Assembly: GCA_003171295.1 (NCBI GenBank)
Contig: PMYF01000510.1
Coordinates: forward strand, 1,146 to 20,356
Length of the DNA: 19,211 nucleotides
Reading direction: 5' to 3'
Source of the DNA: Acidobacteriota bacterium
GTDB taxonomy: Bacteria > Acidobacteriota > Terriglobia > UBA7540
Below the pieces are notes generated by a model. It was not told where the DNA came from and made no database searches. It worked only from the letters and a program-made list of their open reading frames with translations. Below are positions 1 to 8,119 of the stretch, piece after piece. The stretch's first letter is position 1. The number at the start of each line of letters is the position of its first letter. Made by a program: the position numbers and the translations under genes.

Positions 1-23
1 GCGGCGCCGAGTCGATGCAACGC

Positions 24-1262
24 CTACCTCTGGGCGCGCGCCCGCTCGCTAGCGCCGAGTGCCAAACCGTCAAGCCCTTCCGAAGAATGCTGCTCGTGCA
101 TACGCATCAGGAGGTCGATGTAGAATTGGTAGTACCTTTGCACCGAAGAAAAGTACGAGGCACGCAGCCCCTGGCTGGCGATCTTAGTGCGCAGGGAGTC
201 GATGATTCTCAGGGCTTCCTCAATCAGAGCCCGCGCCTCGACGAGGTCACCCAGGTCACGCTGAATGAATGCAATATCGCCAAGCGTGTGGGCTTCCCCG
301 GAATGGTCCCCCACAGCTCGGTGGATCGGCAGGGCTTGGCTATAGTAATCGAGCGCCTTCTGCTTCTCGCCCAAAGCGGCGTAGGCCCAGCCAATGTTAC
401 TGAGCGTGTGGGCTTCCCCGAAGCGGTCCCCCACGGTCCGTTGAATCGGCAAGGCTTGGTTAAGGTAATCGAGCGCCTTCTGCCGCTCGCCCAGAGCGTT
501 GTAAACCCGACCGATGTTGTCGAGCGTGACGGCTTCCCCGGAGCGGTCCCCTGCGGCCCGCGAGGTCGGCAAGGCTTGGTTGTAGTAATCGAGCGCCTTC
601 TTTCTGTCGCCCAAATCCATGTAGGTATTGCCGATGTACTCAAGCGTGTAAGATTCGCGGAGGCGATCCTTTAGGCCCCGCCACAAGCCAAGCGCCTCTT
701 CGTATTTGACGATCGCCCTGCGCGGCCCATCTGCCGTACCTTGCGCCTTGAGGATCGCTGCTTCAGCAAACGACCTTTCGGCGGCAACGCGACTCTTATC
801 CTGCCGTGTCGCCAATCGCAGCGGCTCGACCCTCACCTCATAGCGACCTGGCGGGGCATCATTTTCTAGAGATCGCACGCCCACCCGGTATGTGCCTGAT
901 CCCTGCGCAACGAGTGACGCCGCTTCGGGCACTTGCGTGCCATTTGGACTGTCCATTTCGAGCAGTTTATGTCCATCCGGTCCATATAAAACGAGCACCA
1001 CATCGATTCCGCGCTGATCAACAACCACGTGCACATACTGGCCGGCCGCGACAGTTATCCGATAAGAATGGGCCTCGCCACCTTTCATCTCTCGCTCAAT
1101 TGGTTTGCCAGGCACGAGTTCGAGTGCTTCGCTCGGTCGAATTTCCTGCTCGCCCTTCGGCGCGCCGACCGCACCGGCAGGCTCTCCCGTGCGGGCTACG
1201 GCCGTAACGGAGACAAGCAGAACTAAGCTGAGGCCCGCCGCGGTCTTTGTCCAACCACGCAT
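24..1262 (-). CDS. Secreted PPC-like/TPR protein, apparently truncated before a CHAT domain
   Basis: The product is about 412 residues. Residues 1-24 form a signal peptide (MRGWTKTAAG then a Leu/Val-rich core). Residues about 50-150 look like a pre-peptidase C-terminal (PPC-like) beta-sandwich, with GEAHSYRITVAAGQYV and LYGPDG. Residues about 180-360 hold four or five tetratricopeptide repeats of the 40-residue type (GNTYMDLGDRKKALDYYNQAL and relatives). An ATG seven codons further upstream (1283) exists, but 1262 is preceded by GAAGAAGGG and starts the signal peptide cleanly. In this family the TPR block is usually followed by a helical linker ending in ERARARSL and then a CHAT caspase-like protease domain. 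Here the linker is present (SERARAQR) and a TAG at 24-26 follows at once. The gene is therefore either a stand-alone TPR form or a nonsense/frameshift mutant whose CHAT part lies outside the window. TPRs suggest a protein-binding role in the periplasm; no partner is visible. Confidence 0.8.
   Translation of the reverse strand: MRGWTKTAAGLSLVLLVSVTAVARTGEPAGAVGAPKGEQEIRPSEALELVPGKPIEREMKGGEAHSYRITVAAGQYVHVVVDQRGIDVVLVLYGPDGHKLLEMDSPNGTQVPEAASLVAQGSGTYRVGVRSLENDAPPGRYEVRVEPLRLATRQDKSRVAAERSFAEAAILKAQGTADGPRRAIVKYEEALGLWRGLKDRLRESYTLEYIGNTYMDLGDRKKALDYYNQALPTSRAAGDRSGEAVTLDNIGRVYNALGERQKALDYLNQALPIQRTVGDRFGEAHTLSNIGWAYAALGEKQKALDYYSQALPIHRAVGDHSGEAHTLGDIAFIQRDLGDLVEARALIEEALRIIDSLRTKIASQGLRASYFSSVQRYYQFYIDLLMRMHEQHSSEGLDGLALGASERARAQR
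229..708 (-). repeat. 120-bp tandem repeats encoding TPR units
   Basis: About four in-frame copies of a 120-nt unit lie inside the TPR gene. Landmarks recur at exactly 120-nt spacing: ATCGAGCGCCTTCT near 348, 468 and 588, and GGGCTTCCCC near 290, 410 and 530. Nucleotide identity between the copies is high, which suggests recent unit duplication or gene conversion and makes copy-number change likely. Confidence 0.85.
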
Positions 1263-1302
1263 TGGCCCTTCTTCATCCTTCATCGTTTTCTGGCCTGCCT
1301 AA

Positions 1303-1846
1303 AAACTGCCTTGAGCTCGGCGGCGAGGGCGGCCCCGCCACCAGCGCCAGCCTCGGAGCCCCGTATGATGTGGCTGTGGGAGTTGGGAGTAACCTCTTCA
1401 TTGCAGACACCTGGAGCCACCGCATCCGTCGGGTCGATTCCACCGGAATTATCACGACCGTGGCAGGGAACGGTACCCAGGGCGTCAGTGGTGACGGCGT
1501 CCTCGGCACCAACGCAAGTCTTAGAGCTCCGTTCGGGGTGGCCGTGGATGTCCGCGGCAACCTCTTCATTGCAGACACTTGGAACCACCGCATCTGTCGG
1601 GTCGAATCCTCCGGGATTATCACGACCGTGGCGGGGAATGGTACTCAAGGCTTCAGCGGCGATGGTGGCCTCGCCACGAGCGCTAGTCTCGGAGCCCCGT
1701 ACGACGTGGCTGTGGATACGCAAGGCAACTTATTCGTCGCGGACACCTTGAATCATCGTATCCGCCGTGTCGATTCCTCCGGGGTCATCACGACCTTGGC
1801 AGGGAATGATACTCAGCGCTTCAGCGCCGAGGCGGCCCCGCCATAA
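1303..1846 (+). pseudogene. NHL-repeat protein remnant
   Basis: The frame encodes three NHL beta-propeller blades with a 56-residue (168-nt) period: LFIADTW..HRIRRVDS, LFIADTWNHRICRVES and LFVADTLNHRIRRVDS, each followed by GxITTxAGNxTQ. The frame starts in the middle of a blade (GGEGGPATSASL), with no signal peptide, ribosome site or credible ATG; only a TTG at 1247 lies upstream. At the 3' end the motif FSGDGGPATSA is replaced by FSAEAAPP and a stop. A +1 reading just beyond it still gives GGPA, so a frameshift ended the frame. Complete NHL proteins of this type are secreted and carry more blades. I read this as a decayed internal fragment, divergently placed only 40 nt from the TPR gene start, with no room for its own promoter. 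Confidence 0.7.
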
Positions 1847-2138
1847 GCGGCAGGCATCCAGCCCAGTACGGTCGTCTACATGTTTTCCACGCGTCACTGT
1901 GGAGGGTGGGCTGGTGTGTGAAGTAGCAGTTCTATCGAAGGCTCACGAGGGATGGGGTACCCTGGATGAAAGCCACATATCGCGAAGAACGCGATGGATG
2001 ATGCGCTACCTGTGGTTCTCCGCTTGCCAGCACCCTACTCTTCAACTAACAAAGAGTAAAGGGGCCGCATTCGACTCACAACTTCCCATTTGCCAAAGAG
2101 ACTTCCAGTAACCTTCGGCATGCAACACGCAGGTATTC
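1847..2138. other. Intergenic stretch without recognised gene
   Basis: The 292 nt between the NHL remnant and the stop of the SRPBCC-like gene contain no convincing coding frame. The first few dozen bases may be further decayed NHL sequence. No clear terminator hairpin with a T-run was seen. Confidence 0.5.
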
Positions 2139-3005
2139 CTACTTTCTTACAGCCGCTTGTACTCGGGCGAGAAGCGCCGAGCGCGTCGAACCCATGGTCA
2201 TCATCAGTGACTCGCGGGGGATCTCCGTCACAAACTTCTTGATAATTATCCCGATGACGGGTGGTAACCCGCGCGTTAGGGAGATGGACTCACACTCGAT
2301 GTACATGCCTCCGCCCTTCTCTTCGAAGCGCCAATAGGAGTTGATCCGCCAGAGAAATCCGCCGTCATGTCCAATGGGCTTTTCGTGCTCCTGGGGCGTG
2401 TCAGCATCTGCGACTTCGGCGATCCGCGTCGAGTAGGAATGGCTGTAACAATGTGTGGAGTCGACAGGGAAGTAGTACACATCATGATCGCTGTTGAGTG
2501 TCACCGTGATCACTTTCTTCTTCCTGAGGCGGTAAAAAATCCTGAAGTCATCCCCATTCCGGCTGACCAGTTTCGAACCCACGACTTCCGGTCTGTAAAT
2601 GTCCTGATGGTGATCGTAGTCTTCTACGAGCTCCAAGGTTTGCCCCAAGGTTGCACCCGGAATAAACACCGCGCCCAGCCAGTGGTGGAGCATTCCCCCG
2701 GGAGGAACAATTTCCTTACCGGAGGAGTCCGGCGTCGACAGCCGTTCGATGAAGATTTCGCCGCTACGGAGCAAGTTCAGAACCTGCCCACGCCGCACCT
2801 CAGGGAGGCCATCCACGTAGAGGAACTGGCCGGGCCGCTTCAATTCCGTGCTGATGCGAGTTTCTGTGAGTTCGACGTAGCGCGAGAAGGCTGCGAGCGT
2901 CTGCGGCGTCAAATCCGTGCCCAGCAGTTTGGGAGTCTGGATGACCAACATCATCACGAATAGGTAGGGAGCGAGCATTTTAGGCAAGCGAGGTGAGTGG
3001 TTCAT
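2139..3005 (-). CDS. Secreted SRPBCC/START-like protein of unknown function
   Basis: This is a 288-residue protein. Residues 8-30 are an N-terminal hydrophobic segment (LAPYLFVMMLVIQTP), consistent with a signal peptide. The body resembles acidobacterial hypothetical proteins with an SRPBCC (START-like, helix-grip lipid-binding) layout: a central strand-rich region (DFRIFYRLRKKKVITVTLNSD), a late INSYWRFEEKGGGMYIECES stretch typical of the last beta strands, and a C-terminal helix (PRESLMMTMGSTRSALL). GGAGA lies 9 nt before the ATG and supports the start. It is transcribed like the genes upstream of it, but separated from the PAP2 gene by 366 nt, so it may have its own promoter. A binding role for a lipid or other hydrophobic ligand in the periplasm is inference from the fold family; no catalytic motif is visible. 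Confidence 0.72.
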   Translation of the reverse strand: MNHSPRLPKMLAPYLFVMMLVIQTPKLLGTDLTPQTLAAFSRYVELTETRISTELKRPGQFLYVDGLPEVRRGQVLNLLRSGEIFIERLSTPDSSGKEIVPPGGMLHHWLGAVFIPGATLGQTLELVEDYDHHQDIYRPEVVGSKLVSRNGDDFRIFYRLRKKKVITVTLNSDHDVYYFPVDSTHCYSHSYSTRIAEVADADTPQEHEKPIGHDGGFLWRINSYWRFEEKGGGMYIECESISLTRGLPPVIGIIIKKFVTEIPRESLMMTMGSTRSALLARVQAAVRK

Positions 3006-3371
3006 GGCGATTCATCTCCACGAGGATGGACGCCTTATGGTTGGTGGCAGCGTCGTCCTCAGTCTACGTGTTCTACTTCGACTCGGAAATGAGCACGGAT
3101 CATGGCACATCTCCCGGCTCAAGTTGCTATTGCAGGTCGAGCAATTCACAGTCCATGCAGGACGGAAGCTGAGGAGTGCGCAATTCCTTCATTTGATGAA
3201 GAACAACGTGCTCCAACGTGATGGGAAGCCACACAGATCGGTGCCCCGTATTCCCCAGGTGTCAGGACGACCATGCACTTGCTGCCTGGACTGGCTTCCA
3301 GTTCGCTCCAACCACCGACTGCCGGCGCAGCAGGGTTATCTACGGCTGGCCTCCCACTTGCGCGCGGAAAC
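3006..3371. other. Intergenic region, probable leader of the SRPBCC-like gene
   Basis: These 366 nt lie downstream of the PAP2 gene and upstream of the SRPBCC-like gene (both minus strand). Open frames here lack domain similarity, ribosome sites or plausible protein composition, and I call none. The region would have to contain the end of one transcript and possibly the promoter of the next; I could not identify a convincing -10/-35 pair or terminator. Confidence 0.45.
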
Positions 3372-4301
3372 TCAGAATTCCCAGGCGAGTGTGAGCGTAG
3401 TCCCTCCGGCGCTAGAAACGGTCGGCAGCAGCCTGGAGTGGAGTGGTTTCTCTTGTCTTGACCGCTCCGCATCATGAGCGACGTGCCGGCCGATCATCAA
3501 ACCGAGTGCTGCTCCTACAAAGACGTCGGAGGGGAAATGAGTCCGCATAGTTATGCGCGAGGTCGCAACCAGGCTTGCCAAGCCGTAGGCGACGGGCGCG
3601 ACCCAACGTTTTTCCCGGTATTGCTCGGAAACGACGGTGGCCAGGGCGAAGGATGCGGCGGCATGACCAGATGGGAACGAGGTCCCGCCGGCGAAGAATG
3701 TCCCATCAGCATTGTAATCGCGGACATCCCCGCCCGCGAACGTGGGCCGGGGGCGCTGCGTGGCGATCTTCAAAAACTCGACGACCACCAGACTGTCGCC
3801 GACGGCCTCGAGACCCAACAAGCCCGTGGTCTCGCTGTGCTGGTCGCCCCCACGTCGGCCGGCCAAATAGATGGCCCCGGCGACCCCGAGGTCCGTCCAG
3901 GGGCCTCCGAACCGGCCGACGTTATGGCTGAAGGTGTAACCACGACCGGGGGGAGAGTCCGAGAGGCCTTGCCCGACGCGCCGGTCAATCGCCATCAGGA
4001 CTGCGGTCGTTCCCACCATATACCCCAGCCAGGGGAGGTCGCTTCGCTTCAGGCGAAAGGGACGGAGCCATATGAACTCTTGATCGCGGATAATTCGCCT
4101 AGGCACTTCCTTGAGTGTAGGTTGCGGCTGCGTCGTCGTCTCGACGGGCCGGGAAGGTACGTGACCCTCAGATTTGGAAGGAACCGAAGCCTGTTCGCCC
4201 GCCGGTTGCACTTGGTTGCCCCGGACTCTCGTCGGGCAAGCCAGCGCGGGGAGAAGGGCAGCCCCACAAATAATGAACAACCTCAGCAGGCGGAGCGTCA
4301 T
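3372..4301 (-). CDS. PAP2-family phosphatase, membrane or periplasmic
   Basis: The product is about 309 residues with all three motifs of the PAP2/acid phosphatase superfamily. Counting from the ATG at 4301, they are KIATQRPRP (about 178-186), FPSGHAAA (about 209-216, with the catalytic histidine of PSGH) and SRITMRTHFPSDV (about 248-260, with the nucleophilic histidine and supporting aspartate). An N-terminal signal or anchor (LRLLRLFIICGAALLPALAC) is followed by a low-complexity Pro/Thr/Gln linker to about residue 65. The cysteine after ALA could be a weak lipobox. The start at 4301 is preferred over a TTG 13 codons upstream because GGGGAGG precedes it and the signal peptide begins there. 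Such enzymes remove phosphate from lipid phosphates, undecaprenyl diphosphate or similar substrates; the substrate here cannot be told. It ends an apparent envelope operon, 75 nt after the secreted kinase-fold gene. Confidence 0.88.
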   Translation of the reverse strand: MTLRLLRLFIICGAALLPALACPTRVRGNQVQPAGEQASVPSKSEGHVPSRPVETTTQPQPTLKEVPRRIIRDQEFIWLRPFRLKRSDLPWLGYMVGTTAVLMAIDRRVGQGLSDSPPGRGYTFSHNVGRFGGPWTDLGVAGAIYLAGRRGGDQHSETTGLLGLEAVGDSLVVVEFLKIATQRPRPTFAGGDVRDYNADGTFFAGGTSFPSGHAAASFALATVVSEQYREKRWVAPVAYGLASLVATSRITMRTHFPSDVFVGAALGLMIGRHVAHDAERSRQEKPLHSRLLPTVSSAGGTTLTLAWEF

Positions 4302-4376
4302 GGCCCTCCCCAGGGTCGATCTCCCATCGTATAGCAACAACTTCCGAGCGCCGGCGCGGTGTTTGAGAAAGTCGCC

Positions 4377-6017
4377 TCACCAGGTGCGGTCAATGCCGAT
4401 GACTTCCATTTGCGCAGCCTTCTTGCGCAAGTAGACCGTTACCATCTTCTGCTGGTCAGTGCCGTGGATGGCGGCGGCGAAGTATGCGCCCTCCGCAGCG
4501 CTTTGAATCTGCTGGGGCAACGCGAAGCTGGTTTGACCTGCGAGCGGAGTCTTCCTCTCCGTGTGGTTGTCGAACTCCGACCACTGTACGGTGTGCTCAC
4601 GCGCGGACAGCAAGTGGTAGGTCACAGCCAGGTCGTCGAAAACCAAGCGGCCGTCCTTCACCGCAAAGCGGTCCAGCGGCAGGACCTTCGAGAAGTAAAC
4701 CTTCCCGATTTTGTCGCGGCGCTCGATGAGTGCCCGGCTGATGTTTTCGACCGCGGCCGGATCAGAGTAATCTCCAGTCTCCACGATGGCGCGGATGTCC
4801 TCATTCGTAAAGGCCATGACTTGCTTGGCTGCCCAGTATTCGTCGTCCGGCAGGCGGCGCATGAACGCCGGATTCGGGTAGTTCGATTTCCACTTTTCCG
4901 GATCGAAGACTCGCGATTCGAATCGTCCCACGGCTTTCAGGTGCCCGTAGTCGGCACTCTCCCACGGCCGGACGTCCAGCCCGAGGGCAACTATCCGTGT
5001 CAACGCCTGACCAGCCTTGGGAATAATGTATTCGTTCCCGAATCTGGCATTCTTGGGCATGTCGCTGTCGCTTCCCAAGATGGCCCCGAAATCGATCAGG
5101 TAATGGCGGACAATGCGGACTCCATCCTCCTCCACGAGCGTGTCGAGAGAATTAAGCGACTTGGCATCGGTGTGGTTCAACCAAGCACAGAAAACATGCA
5201 GCCCGCGCAAATCGCGACGGTCTTGATGGGGGATCGTGTCATTGGGGTCGTCGGGACGAGTCCCTTCGTACCGGAACGGTCCAATCGGCTTCCCCTCCAC
5301 GGCCCGGCTGGCCAACAGGCGGAACATCCCGCCTTTGCAGCGTGGAACAATGCGGAGGATGTCGTCGAGGTCCCGTTCGAACATGGGCCGTTTCCTGCCA
5401 CCCAAGCCGTCAACGGTGGCCCGGGGGCTGACTTTCAGATCGGAACGTTTCAAGTAGACCAGGTAGTTTTGCGGTGTGTAGTACCCGAGGGCGTAGAAGA
5501 AACGAGATCCGATCACATCCGCGGCGGTGGCCATCTCAAGATTGCCGATCGGGTCCGGTTTGACGAAGTAGAGTCTGCCCTTGGTATCTTTCATCCGGAA
5601 TCCAGGAGTGATTCCCTCGGTCTTGACCCCAATGACCGTGAAGGGGGGCACGGGCGGGGCTTCGACGCCGGGCCCCTGCTGAAGTTCTTGCCGAGACATA
5701 CGGCGAGTCCCGTGGCGGTTCATGAACCACGCGCCGTCCGGAACATCTCCCAGAGTGTTCACCCCGCGTGCAGGCAACGCCGGGCGGGGGTGGGGGCTGA
5801 AGGACTGCTTGACGAAATCGTACAAGTTCCCGGTCTTGCGCGGCGGAAGCTGCTGAACTGCCACGGGCTTGGGGGAGGACATGATTGGGTCGTCAGCATA
5901 ATACTTTTCCGCGCCTGTGGCACCGACTGCGGTCAGAAGCAGTGCCACGACTAAAACATAGCGTGGTAAAGCCCCGGGAATGGAAGCCCCGGGAATGGAG
6001 GGCTGAATTTGAACCAT
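4377..6017 (-). CDS. Secreted kinase-fold protein of unknown substrate
   Basis: This is a 546-residue protein with an N-terminal signal segment (residues 19-36, YVLVVALLLTAVGATGA). I do not know a characterised homologue, but the order of motifs matches a protein-kinase-like fold: K153 in GRLYFVKPDP, E161 in the following helix (NLEMATAADVIGS), a catalytic-loop-like NHTDAKSLNS (H282, D284, K286, N289), and HYLIDFG with D309-F310-G311 as the metal-binding loop. The spacing between loop and DFG (about 25 residues) fits kinase-like folds such as HipA, PI3K-like or secreted kinases better than CotH. The start is fixed by AAGGAG at 6025-6030, 7 nt before the ATG and inside the preceding Omp85 gene, whose end it overlaps by 67 nt. 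Tight overlap implies translational coupling. The export signal would place kinase chemistry outside the cytoplasm. Activity and substrate are unproven. Confidence 0.75.
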   Translation of the reverse strand: MVQIQPSIPGASIPGALPRYVLVVALLLTAVGATGAEKYYADDPIMSSPKPVAVQQLPPRKTGNLYDFVKQSFSPHPRPALPARGVNTLGDVPDGAWFMNRHGTRRMSRQELQQGPGVEAPPVPPFTVIGVKTEGITPGFRMKDTKGRLYFVKPDPIGNLEMATAADVIGSRFFYALGYYTPQNYLVYLKRSDLKVSPRATVDGLGGRKRPMFERDLDDILRIVPRCKGGMFRLLASRAVEGKPIGPFRYEGTRPDDPNDTIPHQDRRDLRGLHVFCAWLNHTDAKSLNSLDTLVEEDGVRIVRHYLIDFGAILGSDSDMPKNARFGNEYIIPKAGQALTRIVALGLDVRPWESADYGHLKAVGRFESRVFDPEKWKSNYPNPAFMRRLPDDEYWAAKQVMAFTNEDIRAIVETGDYSDPAAVENISRALIERRDKIGKVYFSKVLPLDRFAVKDGRLVFDDLAVTYHLLSAREHTVQWSEFDNHTERKTPLAGQTSFALPQQIQSAAEGAYFAAAIHGTDQQKMVTVYLRKKAAQMEVIGIDRTW

Positions 6018-7213
6018 ATCTGGACTCCTTCCCGACTGAAACCGGCGTCGATGCGGAATACCACGGCCCCGCGGCTCTTAAATCGAAATCCAAATCCGGC
6101 ATCGGTTTGGAGGTGCGTCAGGCTGATGTCCCCGGGGCGGGGAAAGACCTTTCCAGCGTCGGCGAAACCCGCCATGTCCAACACGGGAGCCACTTCCCAG
6201 CGATATTCGGCATTTATCAACAGCGAGTCATTGTCGTAATAACGAAACTGCCGGAATCCCCGTAAATCGTCCGCCCCCCCCAGAGTAGGTTGCAGGTAAA
6301 AAGGCACAACCTGCCCGGCTCTGGTGTAACTGAATTCCGTCCGGGCGCGCACGACGAATACGCGCTTTTCGTTCAAGACGGGCATGTACTGCTCAAGAAG
6401 CGACTCCCACCGGCGAAATGAATGAAGATCCGTCTGGTCGCTGTAGTAGTTGAATCGAGTGAGGAAGTTGGTGCCACGACGGGGGTCGGATCTGTGGTCG
6501 CGGAAATCAACTTGCACGAAGGGGCCGAAGTGGGAATAAGGTGACTGCACATCAATTCCGGGTGTCTGTACAGGCGAATAAACACGGTCTGTCGAAGCAT
6601 AGACCGCACTAGTTCCAGGACCAATGTTGATCAGGTCCGCGCCGGCGATGAAGCCCACCATCACGTGGCGTGGGTGGACGCGCCAGCCCACCTGGAGATC
6701 CAGGTTTGTATCCTCGCGCCGGTAGTCGGTCCGGCTCTCTTTCTGCGAGTTGGGACCGGGCCCGTAGTAGGCCATCTGCGGCGAATCGGCATGTTGCACA
6801 TAGAGGTCCGCACGTAGACGTTTGCCGAGAAGCCGCGGGAAAGAGACCAGGGTATCAACATTGTAGTAGCGCTTGGCGGAGGCGGCTGCGGAAACGCGGA
6901 AATGCAGATTCTCTCGCAGCAGGTCGGGGCGTGAGTAAGCCGGGCCGACGGCGAATCCGGAGCCAGTGACCAACCCCCCAAAACGCAAGCCGAATCCGTT
7001 GAGGCCACCACTTATCCACTCGAGGATCTGGCTATGCTCAACGCGATCGATGTCCCTCTCGAGCTTGTCAGGCTGCGGTGGGCTCAGTCTTTGCGCTTTC
7101 TCCAGCGCGCCGCCTTTCAGTTGATCGGCGCGGGAAGTGACCGGTGAGGTATTCTGCGCGGCAGCCAGCGAAGTGAGCAGTATGATTGAAAGGAAGGCAA
7201 TCGAAAATCTCAT
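5951..7213 (-). CDS. POTRA-less Omp85/BamA-family outer-membrane barrel
   Basis: The product is about 420 residues with a clear signal peptide (MRFSIAFLSIILLTSLAAAQ). The rest is strand-rich and ends with hallmarks of the Omp85 surface-antigen (D15) domain: LGGADDLRGFRQFRYYDNDS (the GGxxxLRGF loop), INAEYRWEV, and GFADAGKVF near the C-terminus, then EGVQIWFKFSPPF as a final strand. No POTRA domain fits in the short N-terminal part, so it is a single-barrel member rather than BamA itself. The frame is open upstream to 7405, but those 64 residues have no signal and look non-coding; 7213 begins the signal peptide, although no strong Shine-Dalgarno is visible. The C-terminus carries 13 extra residues past the expected last phenylalanine, partly from a 15-bp duplication. 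It heads the operon with the secreted kinase-fold gene and PAP2 gene. Confidence 0.85.
   Translation of the reverse strand: MRFSIAFLSIILLTSLAAAQNTSPVTSRADQLKGGALEKAQRLSPPQPDKLERDIDRVEHSQILEWISGGLNGFGLRFGGLVTGSGFAVGPAYSRPDLLRENLHFRVSAAASAKRYYNVDTLVSFPRLLGKRLRADLYVQHADSPQMAYYGPGPNSQKESRTDYRREDTNLDLQVGWRVHPRHVMVGFIAGADLINIGPGTSAVYASTDRVYSPVQTPGIDVQSPYSHFGPFVQVDFRDHRSDPRRGTNFLTRFNYYSDQTDLHSFRRWESLLEQYMPVLNEKRVFVVRARTEFSYTRAGQVVPFYLQPTLGGADDLRGFRQFRYYDNDSLLINAEYRWEVAPVLDMAGFADAGKVFPRPGDISLTHLQTDAGFGFRFKSRGAVVFRIDAGFSREGVQIWFKFSPPFPGLPFPGLYHAMF
5970..5999. repeat. 15-bp tandem duplication in the Omp85/kinase-fold overlap
   Basis: AGCCCCGGGAATGGA occurs twice back to back (5970-5984 and 5985-5999). 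It lies inside the 67-nt overlap, so it duplicates FPGLP in the C-terminal tail of the Omp85 protein and SIPGA in the N-terminus of the kinase-fold protein while keeping both frames open. Confidence 0.95.
6025..6030 (-). promoter_or_regulatory. Shine-Dalgarno of the kinase-fold gene inside the Omp85 gene
   Basis: AAGGAG on the minus strand lies 7 nt upstream of the ATG at 6017. It is the strongest ribosome site in the left half and decides the start that produces the gene overlap. Confidence 0.75.
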
Positions 7214-8119
7214 GGGAAGCCCGCGCGAGGCCGGGGGAAGCGATGCATTCAATTTCCCGCACAACCCCCGCGTTAAAGGGCTCTCCCCCAGCAGCACAGC
7301 GCTACCCTTGCGGGCACCTCCGAAGAGCCGCTGGCTGGATTTCGACAGGCCTAGACGAGAATACGGAGACCTGAACTCCCCCGGGGAGATTCGATGTTGC
7401 AACATGGCAGTAATACCTTAGTTCTAAAGTAGTGAGACGAGTATGTTAATCGCCATGAAAATGACACCGAGAGTAGGGCGTACGTCAGGCCGTTGACGCC
7501 TGGCCCATGGACGGCGCCGATTGGCAGCGCGTGTAGGTGTAAGGGTACCGGTCGTGACGGATCGATATGCCGTCTGAGCATCGCGAGCTACCTCGCTCGC
7601 AAAGAAGTATGGGCAGTTGGGCGAATTCTGGAATCAACTTCGCGAAAAGTAAAGAGGAATCGAAAACCGTGGACTTTTTGTCATTCTGAAGGCTTGACCA
7701 AACACGCGTGGTCTGCGCAAAGCAAGGAGGTTTCTGACTTTCGGGAAAACACGTCGGTGTCATCGGCTTCCGTCGAACTGCGGTCAGAGACACTGCTCCG
7801 CAATCTTTCCAGAGGCTCAAATACGAACAGGTTGGTATGGTTCACAGAATGGTCCGGAAAATGCTGTCCCTTGATTCGAGATGGGACCTCGTAGGTATTG
7901 CACAGGTGGGTGTCTGTCAGGTAGTATAAGCTCAGTGCAAGGAGAGAGTGCTCTCCCGCGGACCTCTCAAAGAATTGGCCGGTCTGCCCCAGCCGACCGC
8001 TGCGGGCCCGCGATTTGACCACACCTAAGTATGCTGCCCAAGTGGCGGGGGGCTGGAGAATGTTTCGAGGTTCGCGGTCGGGACCATGACGAGGACCTGA
8101 CCGTGCCGGGGAGCAATCC
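7214..8119. other. 900-nt divergent intergenic region
   Basis: This region separates the minus-strand envelope operon from the plus-strand transporter operon, so it should hold both promoters. Several open frames exist (for example 7493-7894 plus, and 7681-8205 minus, which overlaps the transporter start), but none has a domain, a ribosome site or a protein-like composition I can support. No repeat array or structured RNA was recognised. Confidence 0.5.

Noticed and set aside
229..708. CRISPR-like regular repeats
   Set aside because: The 120-nt period is in frame and encodes TPR units, with no spacers.
3146..3475. 109-codon minus-strand frame downstream of the PAP2 gene
   Set aside because: It runs into the end of the PAP2 gene in another frame and has neither a start signal nor a recognisable family.
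3474..4334. 286-codon open frame on the plus strand
   Set aside because: It lies antisense to the PAP2 gene, which carries all three catalytic motifs.
4359..5954. 531-codon open frame on the plus strand
   Set aside because: It is the antisense shadow of the kinase-fold gene; the minus frame has the signal peptide, ribosome site and motifs.
7493..7894. 133-codon plus-strand frame in the divergent gap
   Set aside because: No ribosome site, no family similarity and a composition expected from non-coding DNA.
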